64,000 nucleotides of DNA from an uncultured Pseudomonadota bacterium (GTDB lineage Bacteria > Myxococcota_A > Bradymonadia > Bradymonadales > Bradymonadaceae): the NCBI GenBank assembly GCA_913057905.1, contig CAJXPB010000001.1, forward strand, positions 992,001 to 1,056,000, given 5' to 3'. A program made the position numbers and the translations under genes. The notes beneath the pieces were generated by a model. It saw only the letters and a list, made by a program, of their open reading frames with translations, ran no database searches and had not been told where the DNA came from. Below, in pieces: positions 26,480 through 35,324 of the stretch (its first letter is position 1; the number at the start of each line of letters is the position of its first letter).

Positions 26480-29374
26480 ATGTCCACCGCTCCGTTCCTG
26501 CAGTCCCAGCCTGATGAAACCTACGCCCCGGTAGAAGGGGACTCCCGGTTCATCCGGGTCGAAGGGGCTCGCCAGCACAACCTCGCCGACGTCGACATCG
26601 CGATTCCCAAACGCAAGCTCGTGGTCTTCAGCGGCGTCAGCGGTTCGGGAAAATCGAGCCTGGCCTTCGATACAATCTACGCCGAGGGACGGCGCCGGTA
26701 CGTCGAGAGTCTATCGACCTACGCCCGCCAGTTTCTGGGCCAGATGGACAAGGCCGACTTCGACCGCATCACGGGCCTGAGTCCGACGATCAGCATCGAG
26801 CAAAAGACGACGAGCTCGAACAGCCGCTCGACCGTCGGCACGATCACCGAGATCTACGACCACCTGCGGGTCTTCTGGGCGCAACTCGGCACCCAGCATT
26901 GCCACGAGTGCGGCCGGCCCGTCACCTCGATGTCGACCTCGGCGATCGTCGACGACATCCTCAAGCTCGAGGAGGGGACCAAATTCATGATCCTCGCCCC
27001 CCAGGCGCGCAACCGTAAGGGCGAGTACAAGGACCTCTTCGAGGAACTTCGGTCCAACGGATTCGCCCGGGCCCGTATCGACGGCGAGATCAAACTTCTG
27101 GAGGACGTCGACAAGCTCGACCTGCACACCAAGCACAATATCGACGTCGTCGTCGACCGATTGATCGCCCGCCCCGCGAGCCAGGAACGCGTCCGCGAGG
27201 CCGTCGACCTGGCGATGCAGACCGGCGAAGGGCGCGCCACGGTGGTCGTCCCCGGAAAGACCGACGACGACGGCGAGACCTACGAACGGCTCTACAGCAC
27301 CGAGCGCGCCTGCACCCACTGCAACATCGCCTTCCCGGAGCTGACCCACCAGAGCTTCTCGTTCAACAGCCCGTTGGGACAATGCCCGGAATGTCGCGGA
27401 CTGGGCACCACCCCGCAGGCCGAATCCTCGTCATTCGTCATCGACACCACCAAGTCGATCGCCGAGGGCGCCGTCGAACCATTGGGTCCAGACCCGAACA
27501 CCGAAGCCGGCGAAGACTTCAAATACGCCGACTACATCGGCGACGGCTGGGAAGACCTCAAAGCGGCGGCCGACCAGGCCGACGTCAACCTGACGACCAA
27601 TTGGTACCACCTGAGCGACCGGCAAAAGGCTGCGGTCCTGCGCGGCGAAGGGGTCGACGGGTACGACGGTGTAGCGGGGTTTGTCGCCTGGGCCCACGAC
27701 GCCGCGCCCAAAAAGAGCGTGCGGGACTTCTTCGGCGAGTTTATGGGCGATCGAACCTGTCCGGCCTGCGACGGGGGACGGCTCCGACCCGAGAGCGCCG
27801 CCGTCGAGTTTCGCGGAAAGTCCCTCCCCGATGTCTGCGGCGCGCAGATCGACGAAACCACGGAGTTCTTCCAGCAGCTCGACCTCGAAGGACTCGAAGC
27901 CACCATCGGCGACGACCTGCTCGGCGAGATCCGAAGCCGACTCGACTTCCTGCTGGAAGTCGGCCTGGGCTACCTGTCGCTGAATCGCGGCGCCGGCACC
28001 CTTTCGGGCGGCGAGAGCCAACGCGTCCGCCTGGCCAGCCAACTGGGAAGCGACCTCTCCGGCATCCTGTACGTCCTGGACGAACCGAGCATTGGACTCC
28101 ACCAGCGAGACAACGCCCGGCTTCTGCAGACCCTCGAAGACCTGCGCGACGAAGGAAACACCGTCATCGTCGTGGAGCACGACGAAGAGACGATGGAGCG
28201 CGCCGACCACATGGTCGATTTCGGGCCGGGCGCCGGCTCCGACGGCGGGCACATCGTCGCCTCCGGTACGACCGAGGATGTGCGATCGACCGAAGGCTCC
28301 GTGACCGGCGACTATCTGGCCGGACGGCGAACCATCGACGTCCCCGGCCAGCGCCGCTCCGGCGACGGTGGCTCCCTGACGATTCGCGGCGCCCGCGCCA
28401 ACAATCTCAAGGACTTAGATGTCGACTTTCCGACCGGAAAGTTCATCTGCGTCAGCGGCGTCTCGGGCGCCGGAAAATCGAGCCTCGTCAACGAAACCCT
28501 CTACCCGGCCGTCGCTCGCCACGTCTACTACAAGCACCGAAGCGTCGGCGACCACGATGCCATCGAAGGGTTGGATCGCTTCGACAAGGTCATCGAAATC
28601 GACCAGTCGCCCATCGGGCGGACGCCCCGCAGCACAGCCGCCACCTATTCGGGCGTCTTCGACCACATCCGGGATCTGTTCGCCAACCTTCCGACCTCCA
28701 AGATGTACGGCTTCGACCGCGGCCGCTTCAGTTTCAACACCGACGGCGGCCGCTGCCCCGAGTGCGGCGGCCAGGGCGTCCAGAAGATCGAGATGAACTT
28801 CCTGGCCGACGTCTACGTCCCCTGCGAAGGCTGTCTGGGCGAGCGCTACAACGAGACGACCCTGCGAGTGAAATATCGCGGCTATTCGATCGCCGACGTC
28901 CTGGAGATGACCGTCGCCGAGGCCCACGAGCTACTCGGCCAGCACCCCAAGATCCGACGCATCCTGGAGACCCTGCTCGACGTCGGGCTCGATTACATCA
29001 CCCTTGGTCAACCGTCGCACACCCTGTCGGGCGGCGAGGCGCAACGGGTGAAGCTGTCGAAGGAGCTCTCGAAGATCGCCACTGGCGACACTCTCTACAT
29101 CCTCGACGAGCCGACCACCGGCCTGCACTTCGACGACATCAAAAACCTGCTGGCGGTCATCAACCAGCTCGTCGACGCCGGCAACACCGTCGTCGTCATC
29201 GAGCACAACCTCGATATCATCAAGAGCGCCGACCACGTTATCGACCTGGGCCCCGACGGCGGCGAAGCCGGCGGCCACATCGTCGCCGAAGGCACGCCCG
29301 AGGAGGTCGCCTGCACCGACACCTCCCACACCGGCCGGTTTCTCCGGGAGATGGGCATCGGCTCGTCGTCCTGA
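26480..29374 (+). CDS. uvrA: Excinuclease ABC subunit A
   Basis: 964 residues, normal for UvrA. Two ABC ATPase halves are present: Walker A SGVSGSGKSSLAFDTIYAEG near residue 48 and GVSGAGKSSLVNETLYPAV near 658. The signatures are TLSGGESQRVRLASQL and TLSGGEAQRVKLSKEL. Zinc-finger cysteines are visible in CHECGRPV, the mid-protein CPAC region and CPECGG..CEGC. TGLSPTISIEQKT is the conserved insertion stretch. It detects DNA lesions with UvrB in nucleotide excision repair. The ATG at 26480 gives ~20 residues before the first beta strand. Confidence 0.98.
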   Translation: MSTAPFLQSQPDETYAPVEGDSRFIRVEGARQHNLADVDIAIPKRKLVVFSGVSGSGKSSLAFDTIYAEGRRRYVESLSTYARQFLGQMDKADFDRITGLSPTISIEQKTTSSNSRSTVGTITEIYDHLRVFWAQLGTQHCHECGRPVTSMSTSAIVDDILKLEEGTKFMILAPQARNRKGEYKDLFEELRSNGFARARIDGEIKLLEDVDKLDLHTKHNIDVVVDRLIARPASQERVREAVDLAMQTGEGRATVVVPGKTDDDGETYERLYSTERACTHCNIAFPELTHQSFSFNSPLGQCPECRGLGTTPQAESSSFVIDTTKSIAEGAVEPLGPDPNTEAGEDFKYADYIGDGWEDLKAAADQADVNLTTNWYHLSDRQKAAVLRGEGVDGYDGVAGFVAWAHDAAPKKSVRDFFGEFMGDRTCPACDGGRLRPESAAVEFRGKSLPDVCGAQIDETTEFFQQLDLEGLEATIGDDLLGEIRSRLDFLLEVGLGYLSLNRGAGTLSGGESQRVRLASQLGSDLSGILYVLDEPSIGLHQRDNARLLQTLEDLRDEGNTVIVVEHDEETMERADHMVDFGPGAGSDGGHIVASGTTEDVRSTEGSVTGDYLAGRRTIDVPGQRRSGDGGSLTIRGARANNLKDLDVDFPTGKFICVSGVSGAGKSSLVNETLYPAVARHVYYKHRSVGDHDAIEGLDRFDKVIEIDQSPIGRTPRSTAATYSGVFDHIRDLFANLPTSKMYGFDRGRFSFNTDGGRCPECGGQGVQKIEMNFLADVYVPCEGCLGERYNETTLRVKYRGYSIADVLEMTVAEAHELLGQHPKIRRILETLLDVGLDYITLGQPSHTLSGGEAQRVKLSKELSKIATGDTLYILDEPTTGLHFDDIKNLLAVINQLVDAGNTVVVIEHNLDIIKSADHVIDLGPDGGEAGGHIVAEGTPEEVACTDTSHTGRFLREMGIGSSS

Positions 29375-29390
29375 CGGTCGCCGCGAAAAC

Positions 29391-29419
29391 TTGGCGACAT
29401 CCGGCGCGGGGCCTATGCT
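29391..29419 (+). promoter_or_regulatory. Putative sigma-70 promoter for the kinase-like gene
   Basis: TTGGCG (29391-29396), a 17-nt spacer and TATGCT (29414-29419), each 4 of 6 to consensus, lie 36 nt before the start codon. Confidence 0.4.
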
Positions 29420-29455
29420 CATAGCCGCTCATCGTTCCTGCGACCCAACGTCACT

Positions 29456-30766
29456 ATGCCCGACTCGACCTCCGAAGACCTCGACCTTCAGGATGACCGC
29501 TACGCCGCCGAAAAGCCCCTGGGCAAAGGCGGCGTCGGTACGGTTCATCTGGGCCGCCACACCCGCCTCGACCGCCCCGTCGTCATCAAAGACATCGGGG
29601 ACCTGCTGGACGTATTCTCCAGCAGCCATCGCGCCGGCATCGTACAGCGGCTCGAGGAGGTCACTCGACAGCAGGCCTCCCTCGACCACCCCCACGTGGC
29701 GCAGATCTACGAGATCGAGACCGACTCCGATGTTCCCTACGTGGTCTCCCAGTACGCCTCGGGTGGAAACCTGAGGGACGCCATCGACGATAGTAACGCT
29801 CCCCTGCCCGTCGTCATCACCCACTTCGCCCAGATTCTCTTCGGGCTCGATGCGGCGCACCGCGACGACGCGGTGCACGGCAACCTCAAGCCGACCAACG
29901 TCCTCTTCGATGAAGCGGGCAACGTGAAGCTGACCGACTTCGGTCTGGCGAGCCTGGTCGATACCGGCGACTCGACCCGATCTGTCCACATCGGCACGGG
30001 CAGCGTCGCCTACAGAAGTCCAGAGCAGCTCGACGACCCGACCGCCGCCGACGCACGTTCCGACGTCTACGCCGCGGGCATCCTCCTCTACGAGATGATC
30101 ACCGGCGAGGTCCCGGGACGCCGCTCGCCCCTTCCCTCGGAGGTCGACGACCGGGTGCCGTCGGCCCTGGACGACCTCTTCGACCGCATGACCCGCGACG
30201 ACGCCGACGACCGATACAGCTCGGCGCGCGAAGTCCTCGACGACCTGATGGCCGACTCCGAGGTCACGTCGCTCATCGGCACGGGCCACAATCCACTGTT
30301 TGCGCGCAATCCCTTGGAGACCGACAGCGCCTCAGAACGCAGAAAGCGGTCCTTCTCGTTCGATTCCGACGACCAGCCCTCGTCAACCAGCGTCGAACGC
30401 CCCCTTTCAAAAGACGAGCATCCCTCGACCGAACAAGAAGACGAGCCGTCTGAGCCCACCATCGACGAGCCGGACGACGATGAGGGCCTCGGCGAAATCT
30501 CCTCGCCGGAGTTCGGCGATGACTTCGAGGACGACGCCGACGAGCAACCCGGCTTCGACGAAGTCTCATCGGCCGAATTTACCGAAGAGGAAGGCGATGA
30601 ACTCGAAGAGATCTCGGCGTCGGATCTGGAAGACGACGAATCCGAGGAGATCGAGGACGGCTCCGCCGAACCGACGCCTGACACCGATGACAGTGACGAG
30701 GACGACGAAGACGACGAGATCCTCGACAAGCTCGACCAGTACAGCGCGATGTTCGAGGACGACTGA
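29456..30766 (+). CDS. Hanks-type kinase-like protein lacking the catalytic Asp, acidic tail
   Basis: 436 residues. The kinase fold spans about 15-270: glycine loop LGKGGVGTV (22-30), VVIK Lys45, DFG at 161-163, YRSPEQ and the RSDVYAAGILLYEM helix. The catalytic loop reads HGNLKPTN, so the HRD Arg is Gly142 and the catalytic Asp is Asn143. ATP and metal residues remain but the general base is lost, suggesting a pseudokinase or a very weak kinase. The remaining ~160 residues are extremely acidic, with three versions of E-[IV]-S-[SA]-x-x-[FL] (EISSPEF, EVSSAEF, EISASDL). No membrane helix. It stands alone between uvrA and rplU. Confidence 0.88.
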   Translation: MPDSTSEDLDLQDDRYAAEKPLGKGGVGTVHLGRHTRLDRPVVIKDIGDLLDVFSSSHRAGIVQRLEEVTRQQASLDHPHVAQIYEIETDSDVPYVVSQYASGGNLRDAIDDSNAPLPVVITHFAQILFGLDAAHRDDAVHGNLKPTNVLFDEAGNVKLTDFGLASLVDTGDSTRSVHIGTGSVAYRSPEQLDDPTAADARSDVYAAGILLYEMITGEVPGRRSPLPSEVDDRVPSALDDLFDRMTRDDADDRYSSAREVLDDLMADSEVTSLIGTGHNPLFARNPLETDSASERRKRSFSFDSDDQPSSTSVERPLSKDEHPSTEQEDEPSEPTIDEPDDDEGLGEISSPEFGDDFEDDADEQPGFDEVSSAEFTEEEGDELEEISASDLEDDESEEIEDGSAEPTPDTDDSDEDDEDDEILDKLDQYSAMFEDD

Positions 30767-30884
30767 GGCGTCAGGCGACCGTTCACCGTATCGGCTTGAT
30801 CTCAGGGAAACCGTCCGATAGGGCTGGCGATTCGAGACAGTGGGCGAGTCGTCGGTGGCACCGAGGATTCAAGCGGCCACGACC

Positions 30885-30912
30885 TTGACGGGCACCGAGT
30901 GCTCCGTATATG
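30885..30912 (+). promoter_or_regulatory. Putative sigma-70 promoter for rplU-rpmA
   Basis: TTGACG (30885-30890), a 16-nt spacer and TATATG (30907-30912) lie about 77 nt before rplU. It is the best -35/-10 pair in the 222-bp gap after the kinase-like gene. Confidence 0.55.
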
Positions 30913-30988
30913 GTGCCGCGTCCTTCGCGTACCGCCGGGCGCGACTCTCCCTTGATGAAGACGCTCGGCACTCTCTCTGGAGTCAGTC

Positions 30989-31303
30989 ATGCACGCAGTC
31001 ATTAAAACAGGCGGAAAACAATATCGAATCGAGACGGGCGACACCATCGACGTCGAGAAGTTGAGCGACGTCGAAGCCGGTGACACCGTCGAGTTCGACG
31101 TCCTCTCGGTGGGCGACGGCGAAGACATCTCCGTGGGGCACCCGCTCCTGGAGGATGCCACCGTCTCCGGCGAAGTTGTCGAACACGGCCGCGGCGACAA
31201 AAAGATTGTGTTCAAAAAGAAGCGCCGCAAGAAGTACCGGCGCAAGCACGGCCACCGTCAGCCCTACACTCGCGTTCGAATCGAAGAAGTCGAGGGCGTC
31301 TGA
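30989..31303 (+). CDS. rplU: 50S ribosomal protein L21
   Basis: 104 residues, full length. It begins [18 protein letters not shown], the classic L21 start, and carries [20 protein letters not shown], the 23S rRNA-binding basic stretch, followed by [13 protein letters not shown] lies 6 nt before the ATG. First gene of the usual rplU-rpmA-obgE block. Structural protein of the large ribosomal subunit. Confidence 0.98.
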   Translation: MHAVIKTGGKQYRIETGDTIDVEKLSDVEAGDTVEFDVLSVGDGEDISVGHPLLEDATVSGEVVEHGRGDKKIVFKKKRRKKYRRKHGHRQPYTRVRIEEVEGV

Positions 31304-31355
31304 GCTCGCCTCGGCGCATCTCCTCGACGCACCCTCATCCGGCAGGAGGCCAACG

Positions 31356-31661
31356 ATGGCACATAAGAAGGGACAAGGCTCTACACAGAACGGTCGAGAT
31401 TCGAATCCACAGTATCGAGGCGTAAAGCGCTTCGGCGGTGAGTTCGTGCGCGGCGGCGGCATCATCGTCCGCCAGGTCGGCACGAAGTTCCACCCCGGCC
31501 GCAACGTCGGCCTCGGCAAGGACTACACGGTCTTCTCCAAGACCGACGGGTTTGTCGAATTCAACACCACGACCGGCGGCCGCAAGGTCATCAACGTGGT
31601 GCCCGTCGAAGAATGGTTGGAGCAGCAGGAAGAGCAAGAGAAGAAGGCCGCCGCTGAGTAA
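31356..31661 (+). CDS. rpmA: 50S ribosomal protein L27
   Basis: 101 residues from the ATG at 31356, with AGGAGG upstream. It begins [20 protein letters not shown] and has [20 protein letters not shown], diagnostic of L27. The flexible N-terminus reaches the peptidyl-transferase centre. No N-terminal pre-sequence for cleavage (as in Firmicutes) is present. The C-terminus is a Glu/Lys-rich extension. A strong terminator follows. Confidence 0.98.
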   Translation: MAHKKGQGSTQNGRDSNPQYRGVKRFGGEFVRGGGIIVRQVGTKFHPGRNVGLGKDYTVFSKTDGFVEFNTTTGGRKVINVVPVEEWLEQQEEQEKKAAAE

Positions 31662-31709
31662 GCGCCGGCGCCCGGATCCTCCTGCTTCGATCCGGACACC
31701 GTAACACTG

Positions 31710-31754
31710 ACGTCCCTGCCGCGGTCTCGCTGTGGCAGGGACGTTTTGTTTTTT
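31710..31754 (+). terminator. Rho-independent terminator after rpmA
   Basis: ACGTCCCTGCC (31710-31720) pairs with GGCAGGGACGT (31734-31744), giving an 11-bp perfect stem with a 13-nt loop, followed by TTTTGTTTTTT. It separates rplU-rpmA from obgE, so obgE probably has its own promoter or depends on read-through. Confidence 0.92.
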
Positions 31755-31782
31755 GGCAGACCTCTTTTCGGGAAGCTGACCG

Positions 31783-32862
31783 ATGTTCGTAGACGAGTGT
31801 GAAATCAAAGTAATCGCCGGTCGTGGCGGCGACGGGATGGTCTCGTTTCGTCGGGAAAAGTACGTCGCCAAGGGCGGGCCCAATGGCGGCGACGGGGGCG
31901 ATGGCGGGGACGTGGTCTTCGAGGGGACGACCAACGAACACACCCTGATGGAGTATCGCCACATCAAGCGCATGGAGGCCGACAACGGCAGGCCCGGCGG
32001 CTCGAAGGGCAAGACCGGAGCCAGCGCCGAGCCGAAGGTCGCGAAGGTCCCCGTCGGCACCGTCGTCTACGACGCCGACACCGGCGAGCAGCTCGCCGAC
32101 CTGACCGAAGAGGGACAGCGCGTCGTCGTGGCCGAAGGCGGGGACGGCGGCTTCGGAAACCTGCACTTCAAGTCGTCGACCAACCAGGCGCCCCGCCAGT
32201 CGACGCCCGGCGAAGAGGGTGAGACGCGAAACCTCCGCCTTGAGATCAAACTCATCGCCGATGTTGGGCTGGTCGGCTACCCATCGGTGGGCAAATCGAC
32301 GCTTATCTCGACGATCTCGGGGGCCAAGCCCAAGACCGGCGACTATCCCTTTACCACTCAGGCGCCGAATCTGGGTGTCGTGCAGTGGCACGATCACCGC
32401 GAATTCGTCGTCGCCGATTGCCCCGGGCTCATCGAGGGAGCCCACCGCGGCGAGGGACTGGGCATCCAGTTTCTAAAGCACGTCGAACGCACCGACGTGA
32501 TCGCCCACGTCATCGAGGTCCCTCAGCAGGCCGAAGGCGTGCCGACAGACCGCGATCCCATCGACGACTTCGAGGCGATCTACCACGAACTCGAAAGCTA
32601 CAACCCGAAGCTTATCGAACGCCCGCAGTTAGTGATCCTCAACAAGATCGACCTGCCGTGGGTGCAAGAACGCGTCGACGAGTTGCGCGAATACTTCGAG
32701 GATGAGGTCGGCATCCCCTTCGTCGCCGTCTCCGCCGCCACCGGCGAGAACCTGCAGGCGATGGTCGACCAACTCGGAGAACTGGTCTACGACGATTCGG
32801 TCTCCGGTTCCGCCGAATGGTGGGAGGCCGATTTGGACGAGTCGCCGGCCGAGGACGACTGA
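31783..32862 (+). CDS. obgE: GTPase ObgE/CgtA
   Basis: 359 residues. The N-terminal glycine-rich Obg domain (about 1-158) starts MFVDECEIKVIAGRGGDGMVSFRREKY. The G domain follows with G1 GYPSVGKST, switch I/G2 in YPFTTQAPNLG, G3 DCPGLIEGA and G4 NKID; G5 is within FVAVSAATGEN. There is no OCT extension. It is an essential ribosome-assembly GTPase usually found behind rplU-rpmA, as here. The last 76 nt overlap, in antisense, the 3' end of the small membrane-protein gene on the other strand. Confidence 0.98.
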   Translation: MFVDECEIKVIAGRGGDGMVSFRREKYVAKGGPNGGDGGDGGDVVFEGTTNEHTLMEYRHIKRMEADNGRPGGSKGKTGASAEPKVAKVPVGTVVYDADTGEQLADLTEEGQRVVVAEGGDGGFGNLHFKSSTNQAPRQSTPGEEGETRNLRLEIKLIADVGLVGYPSVGKSTLISTISGAKPKTGDYPFTTQAPNLGVVQWHDHREFVVADCPGLIEGAHRGEGLGIQFLKHVERTDVIAHVIEVPQQAEGVPTDRDPIDDFEAIYHELESYNPKLIERPQLVILNKIDLPWVQERVDELREYFEDEVGIPFVAVSAATGENLQAMVDQLGELVYDDSVSGSAEWWEADLDESPAEDD

Positions 32863-33002
32863 CGCAGGGCCTTTCTACGCTTGAGGCGTCGCCGCTTCTC
32901 TTCGGATTCCTCCTCGGCGGCGTTGCGTCCCATGAAGTAGCCGGCCAGCAGGCCGACGAAGAAGATCACCGGAATGTAAAAGACGTGGGCTGAAGACATC
33001 AT
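32787..33002 (-). CDS. Small single-pass membrane protein in ccm block
   Basis: 71 residues (an ATG pair offers 70 as well). One hydrophobic helix (about 6-24, HVFYIPVIFFVGLLAGYFMG) is followed by a strongly charged region (EEESEEKRRRLKRRK) and a Ser-rich tail. It starts directly after the TAG of the ccmD-like gene, which argues that it belongs to the ccmC-ccmD transcript. Its 3' end runs 76 nt into obgE from the other side. Family not recognised; the size and layout also resemble CcmD-type proteins. Confidence 0.6.
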   Translation of the reverse strand: MMSSAHVFYIPVIFFVGLLAGYFMGRNAAEEESEEKRRRLKRRKALRQSSSAGDSSKSASHHSAEPETESS

Positions 33003-33275
33003 CTACTCGTCGATGGAGGGTTCGTCGACGGTCTCTTCCAGGCGGCGCTCCAGATCGTCGAGTTCATCGTAGAGCTGACGCTGCCGCCATCCCAGATACC
33101 CGATAAACGCCAGGAGTCCCACCCAGAGGACTCCGTACGAGATGATCAACAGGGTTCCGCCGGGAATCGTCGTCTCGGCGGCCGCCTTGTTGGCCGGCTG
33201 TGCCCATCCCGTAGTCGGGACGGCCATGACCGCCAACAGCGCCCATCCGGCGAGTTTTGAAGCGAACGTGCGCAT
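33003..33275 (-). CDS. ccmD: CcmD-like small membrane protein
   Basis: 90 residues. An N-terminal signal peptide (about 1-25, ending TTGWAQ) is followed by one helix (about 42-62, LLIISYGVLWVGLLAFIGYL) and a charged coiled-coil end (RQRQLYDELDDLERRLEE). This is the layout of the 'CcmD family' in deltaproteobacteria and Bacteroidetes. It sits 3 nt downstream of ccmC with GAGGTAG as ribosome site. CcmD keeps CcmC bound to holo-CcmE during haem loading. The symbol is by family resemblance and position. Confidence 0.7.
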   Translation of the reverse strand: MRTFASKLAGWALLAVMAVPTTGWAQPANKAAAETTIPGGTLLIISYGVLWVGLLAFIGYLGWRQRQLYDELDDLERRLEETVDEPSIDE

Positions 33276-33278
33276 CGT

Positions 33279-33986
33279 CTACCTCGTACGGCTGGCGTCT
33301 TCGATGTCGATGTAGAATTCCTCGAGTCGCCACTCCAGGCGACGCACCCGCATCGCGAGCCACCACAGGGCCACAAACAACAGCAAGAAGGCGAACATGC
33401 TGACCGAGAAGGTCGTCTTCATGGCCGGCGCCAATCCGCCGCCTCCGGACCGCTCGACCACCGGGTGCATGCCGCCCCATTGGTGCACGGCCCAGTGGAT
33501 GATCGGGATGTCGACAAACGCGATGACCGCCAGGGCCGCCGACACCTTGCGCATCCGCTCGTTGCCTCCGCTGAAGGCCCGGATCAACACGTAGGCCCCG
33601 TACAGCAAGAAGAGGACGAATGTGGCGGTCAATTGCGGATCCCACGTCCACGCCGCGCCCCATGCCTTGATCGCCCACAGGGGGCCTGAAATCAGCACGT
33701 AGGCACAAAACAACAGCCCCACTTGCGCGCCGGCCACCGCGGCGATGTCCCAGTTTCGATGGGGTTTGATAAGATAAAGCAGGCTCGCCACCGACGTGAT
33801 CGTAAATCCGGCGTACGACGCCATGGCAGCGGGCACATGGGAGTAGAAGATCTTCTGGACGATGCCCATCGTCTTGTCGACGGGCGCGTGCCAAAAGATC
33901 AGCCCCAGCGAAGCCAACATGGCTGCCGCCGTCAGGGCCATCACCCAGGGAAATGCTCGACCGAGATATTGTTCCAAGTAGCGCAT
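33279..33986 (-). CDS. ccmC: Haem handling protein CcmC
   Basis: 235 residues starting MRYLEQYLGRAFPWVM; GGAGGAGGTGCC just upstream of the ATG at 33986 fixes the start, although the frame stays open to 34253. There are six predicted membrane helices, the first His ligand region KIFYSHVPAAMASY, and the tryptophan-rich WWD motif WGAAWTWDPQLT. The second His region is IHWAVHQWGGMHP. CcmC attaches haem to CcmE in the periplasm. It is transcribed away from moaA and the ccmEF block. Confidence 0.95.
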   Translation of the reverse strand: MRYLEQYLGRAFPWVMALTAAAMLASLGLIFWHAPVDKTMGIVQKIFYSHVPAAMASYAGFTITSVASLLYLIKPHRNWDIAAVAGAQVGLLFCAYVLISGPLWAIKAWGAAWTWDPQLTATFVLFLLYGAYVLIRAFSGGNERMRKVSAALAVIAFVDIPIIHWAVHQWGGMHPVVERSGGGGLAPAMKTTFSVSMFAFLLLFVALWWLAMRVRRLEWRLEEFYIDIEDASRTR

Positions 33987-34133
33987 GGCACCTCCTCCGC
34001 TATCACACCGCTTTGATGCACGCCAACCGGAGCCCGGTCCGGCGGCGATTGCCTCCTCCAAGAATTGACTCATGGAGGTTAACGGATGTATGGTTCGCCG
34101 TGCGGAACTTCGGGTCTCCAGAGGCACCCTTTC

Positions 34134-35150
34134 ATGTTCAGCGACTCCTTCGGTCGAGACATCACATACCTTCGGGTCTCGGTCACCGACCGGTGCAATT
34201 TCCGGTGTCAGTACTGCATGCCCGAGGATGGCGTCGACTTCGAGGAGCGCCAAGACCTGCTGACGGCCGATGAGATCGAGGAGGTCGTCGGCATCTTCGT
34301 CGACGACGGCGTCCGAAAGGTGCGGCTGACAGGCGGCGAACCCCTGCTGCGCCCGGACCTACCCGAGATCGTCGATCGACTCACGGACCTGGAGGGTCTA
34401 GAACACGTCGCCATTACCACCAACGGTTACCTTTTGGGCCGAAAGGCCGAGGCACTGGCCGACGCAGGACTCGATAGCCTGAATGTCAGCCTCGATTCGT
34501 TGGACGACGAGATGTTCGAGGAACTGACTCGACTCGGGGATCTCGAACGGGTCCTGGATGGAATCGAAACGGCGCGCGACCACGGTCTGACCGACTTGAA
34601 ACTCAATACCGTCGTCGTCGGCGGCTACAACGACCACGAACTCGAGGACCTCGCCAATTTCGCCATCGATCGCGGGCTTATCCTCCGGTTCATCGAGTTC
34701 ATGCCCCTGGGCGACCAGCAACTCTGGGATGGTCCCGGCGGCGAATGCGTACCGGCAAACGAAATCAGAAGCCGGCTTTCAGAACGGTGGACCCTCGAAT
34801 CCGATTCCGATACCTACGGCGCCGGGCCGGCTCGCTACATGCGACTTCACGGGCCGAACACCCCCGACGAGGGCCACCCGCTGGGCATCATCGGCGCCGT
34901 CACCGAGTGTTTCTGTAACGACTGCAACCGCATGCGGATCACGGCGACGGGTCAGGTGCGCGCCTGTCTGGCCGACGACCACTCGTTGTCGGTGCGCGCC
35001 CCGCTTCGAACCTACTCCGACACCGACGAGCGGCGCCGAGCGATCGAATCCGTGGTTCAACGCGCCCTGGGTCAAAAGGACCGAAGCCACGACTTCGACC
35101 TCGAGGGCTCCACCGTCACCGACACGACGATGAGCCAGATCGGCGGTTGA
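34134..35150 (+). CDS. moaA: GTP 3',8-cyclase MoaA
   Basis: 338 residues from ATG 34134, with AGAGG 9 nt upstream; an in-frame ATG at 34086 would add 16 residues before the conserved start. The radical-SAM cluster is C21-x3-C25-x2-C28 (CNFRCQYC). The SAM-binding GGEP motif is in RLTGGEPLLRPDL. The C-terminal cluster is CNDCNRMRITATGQVRAC, and the sequence ends with the required Gly-Gly. It makes the first molybdenum cofactor intermediate. No other moa gene is nearby; it lies between two ccm blocks. Confidence 0.97.
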   Translation: MFSDSFGRDITYLRVSVTDRCNFRCQYCMPEDGVDFEERQDLLTADEIEEVVGIFVDDGVRKVRLTGGEPLLRPDLPEIVDRLTDLEGLEHVAITTNGYLLGRKAEALADAGLDSLNVSLDSLDDEMFEELTRLGDLERVLDGIETARDHGLTDLKLNTVVVGGYNDHELEDLANFAIDRGLILRFIEFMPLGDQQLWDGPGGECVPANEIRSRLSERWTLESDSDTYGAGPARYMRLHGPNTPDEGHPLGIIGAVTECFCNDCNRMRITATGQVRACLADDHSLSVRAPLRTYSDTDERRRAIESVVQRALGQKDRSHDFDLEGSTVTDTTMSQIGG

Positions 35151-35153
35151 GCT

Positions 35154-35203
35154 CAAGGCTGGTCCTATGAGGGTTGCCCCGCAGCTCCTCTGGACTAGCC
35201 TTG
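35154..35203 (+). other. Stable hairpin after moaA
   Basis: CAAGGCTGGTCC (35154-35165) pairs fully with GGACTAGCCTTG (35192-35203), counting one G-U, giving a 12-bp stem with a 26-nt loop. It lies 3 nt after the moaA stop. No T tract follows, so it may protect the transcript end or be a factor-dependent terminator. A second short stem, CTGCGG/CCGCAG, lies at 35238-35254. Confidence 0.5.
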
Positions 35204-35324
35204 TACCGACCTTCGAAGTTGGGTAACGAACATCGTGCTGCGGCACCCCCGCAGGACTAATCCACCGGGCGGACTTGTTGTGTCAGCGCGCCGTCCCGCA
35301 GCAACCAGCAACTGACGTATCATC

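Noticed and set aside
29372-29396. GTCGCC/GGCGAC hairpin after uvrA as terminator
   Set aside because: The stem is only six base pairs and no T tract follows; it overlaps a better promoter candidate.
27382-29424. 680-codon open frame within uvrA
   Set aside because: Arg/Pro-rich out-of-frame shadow of uvrA.
35151-35324. Riboswitch (Moco or other) near moaA and ccmE
   Set aside because: The hairpins lie after moaA, not before it, and do not show a known riboswitch core.
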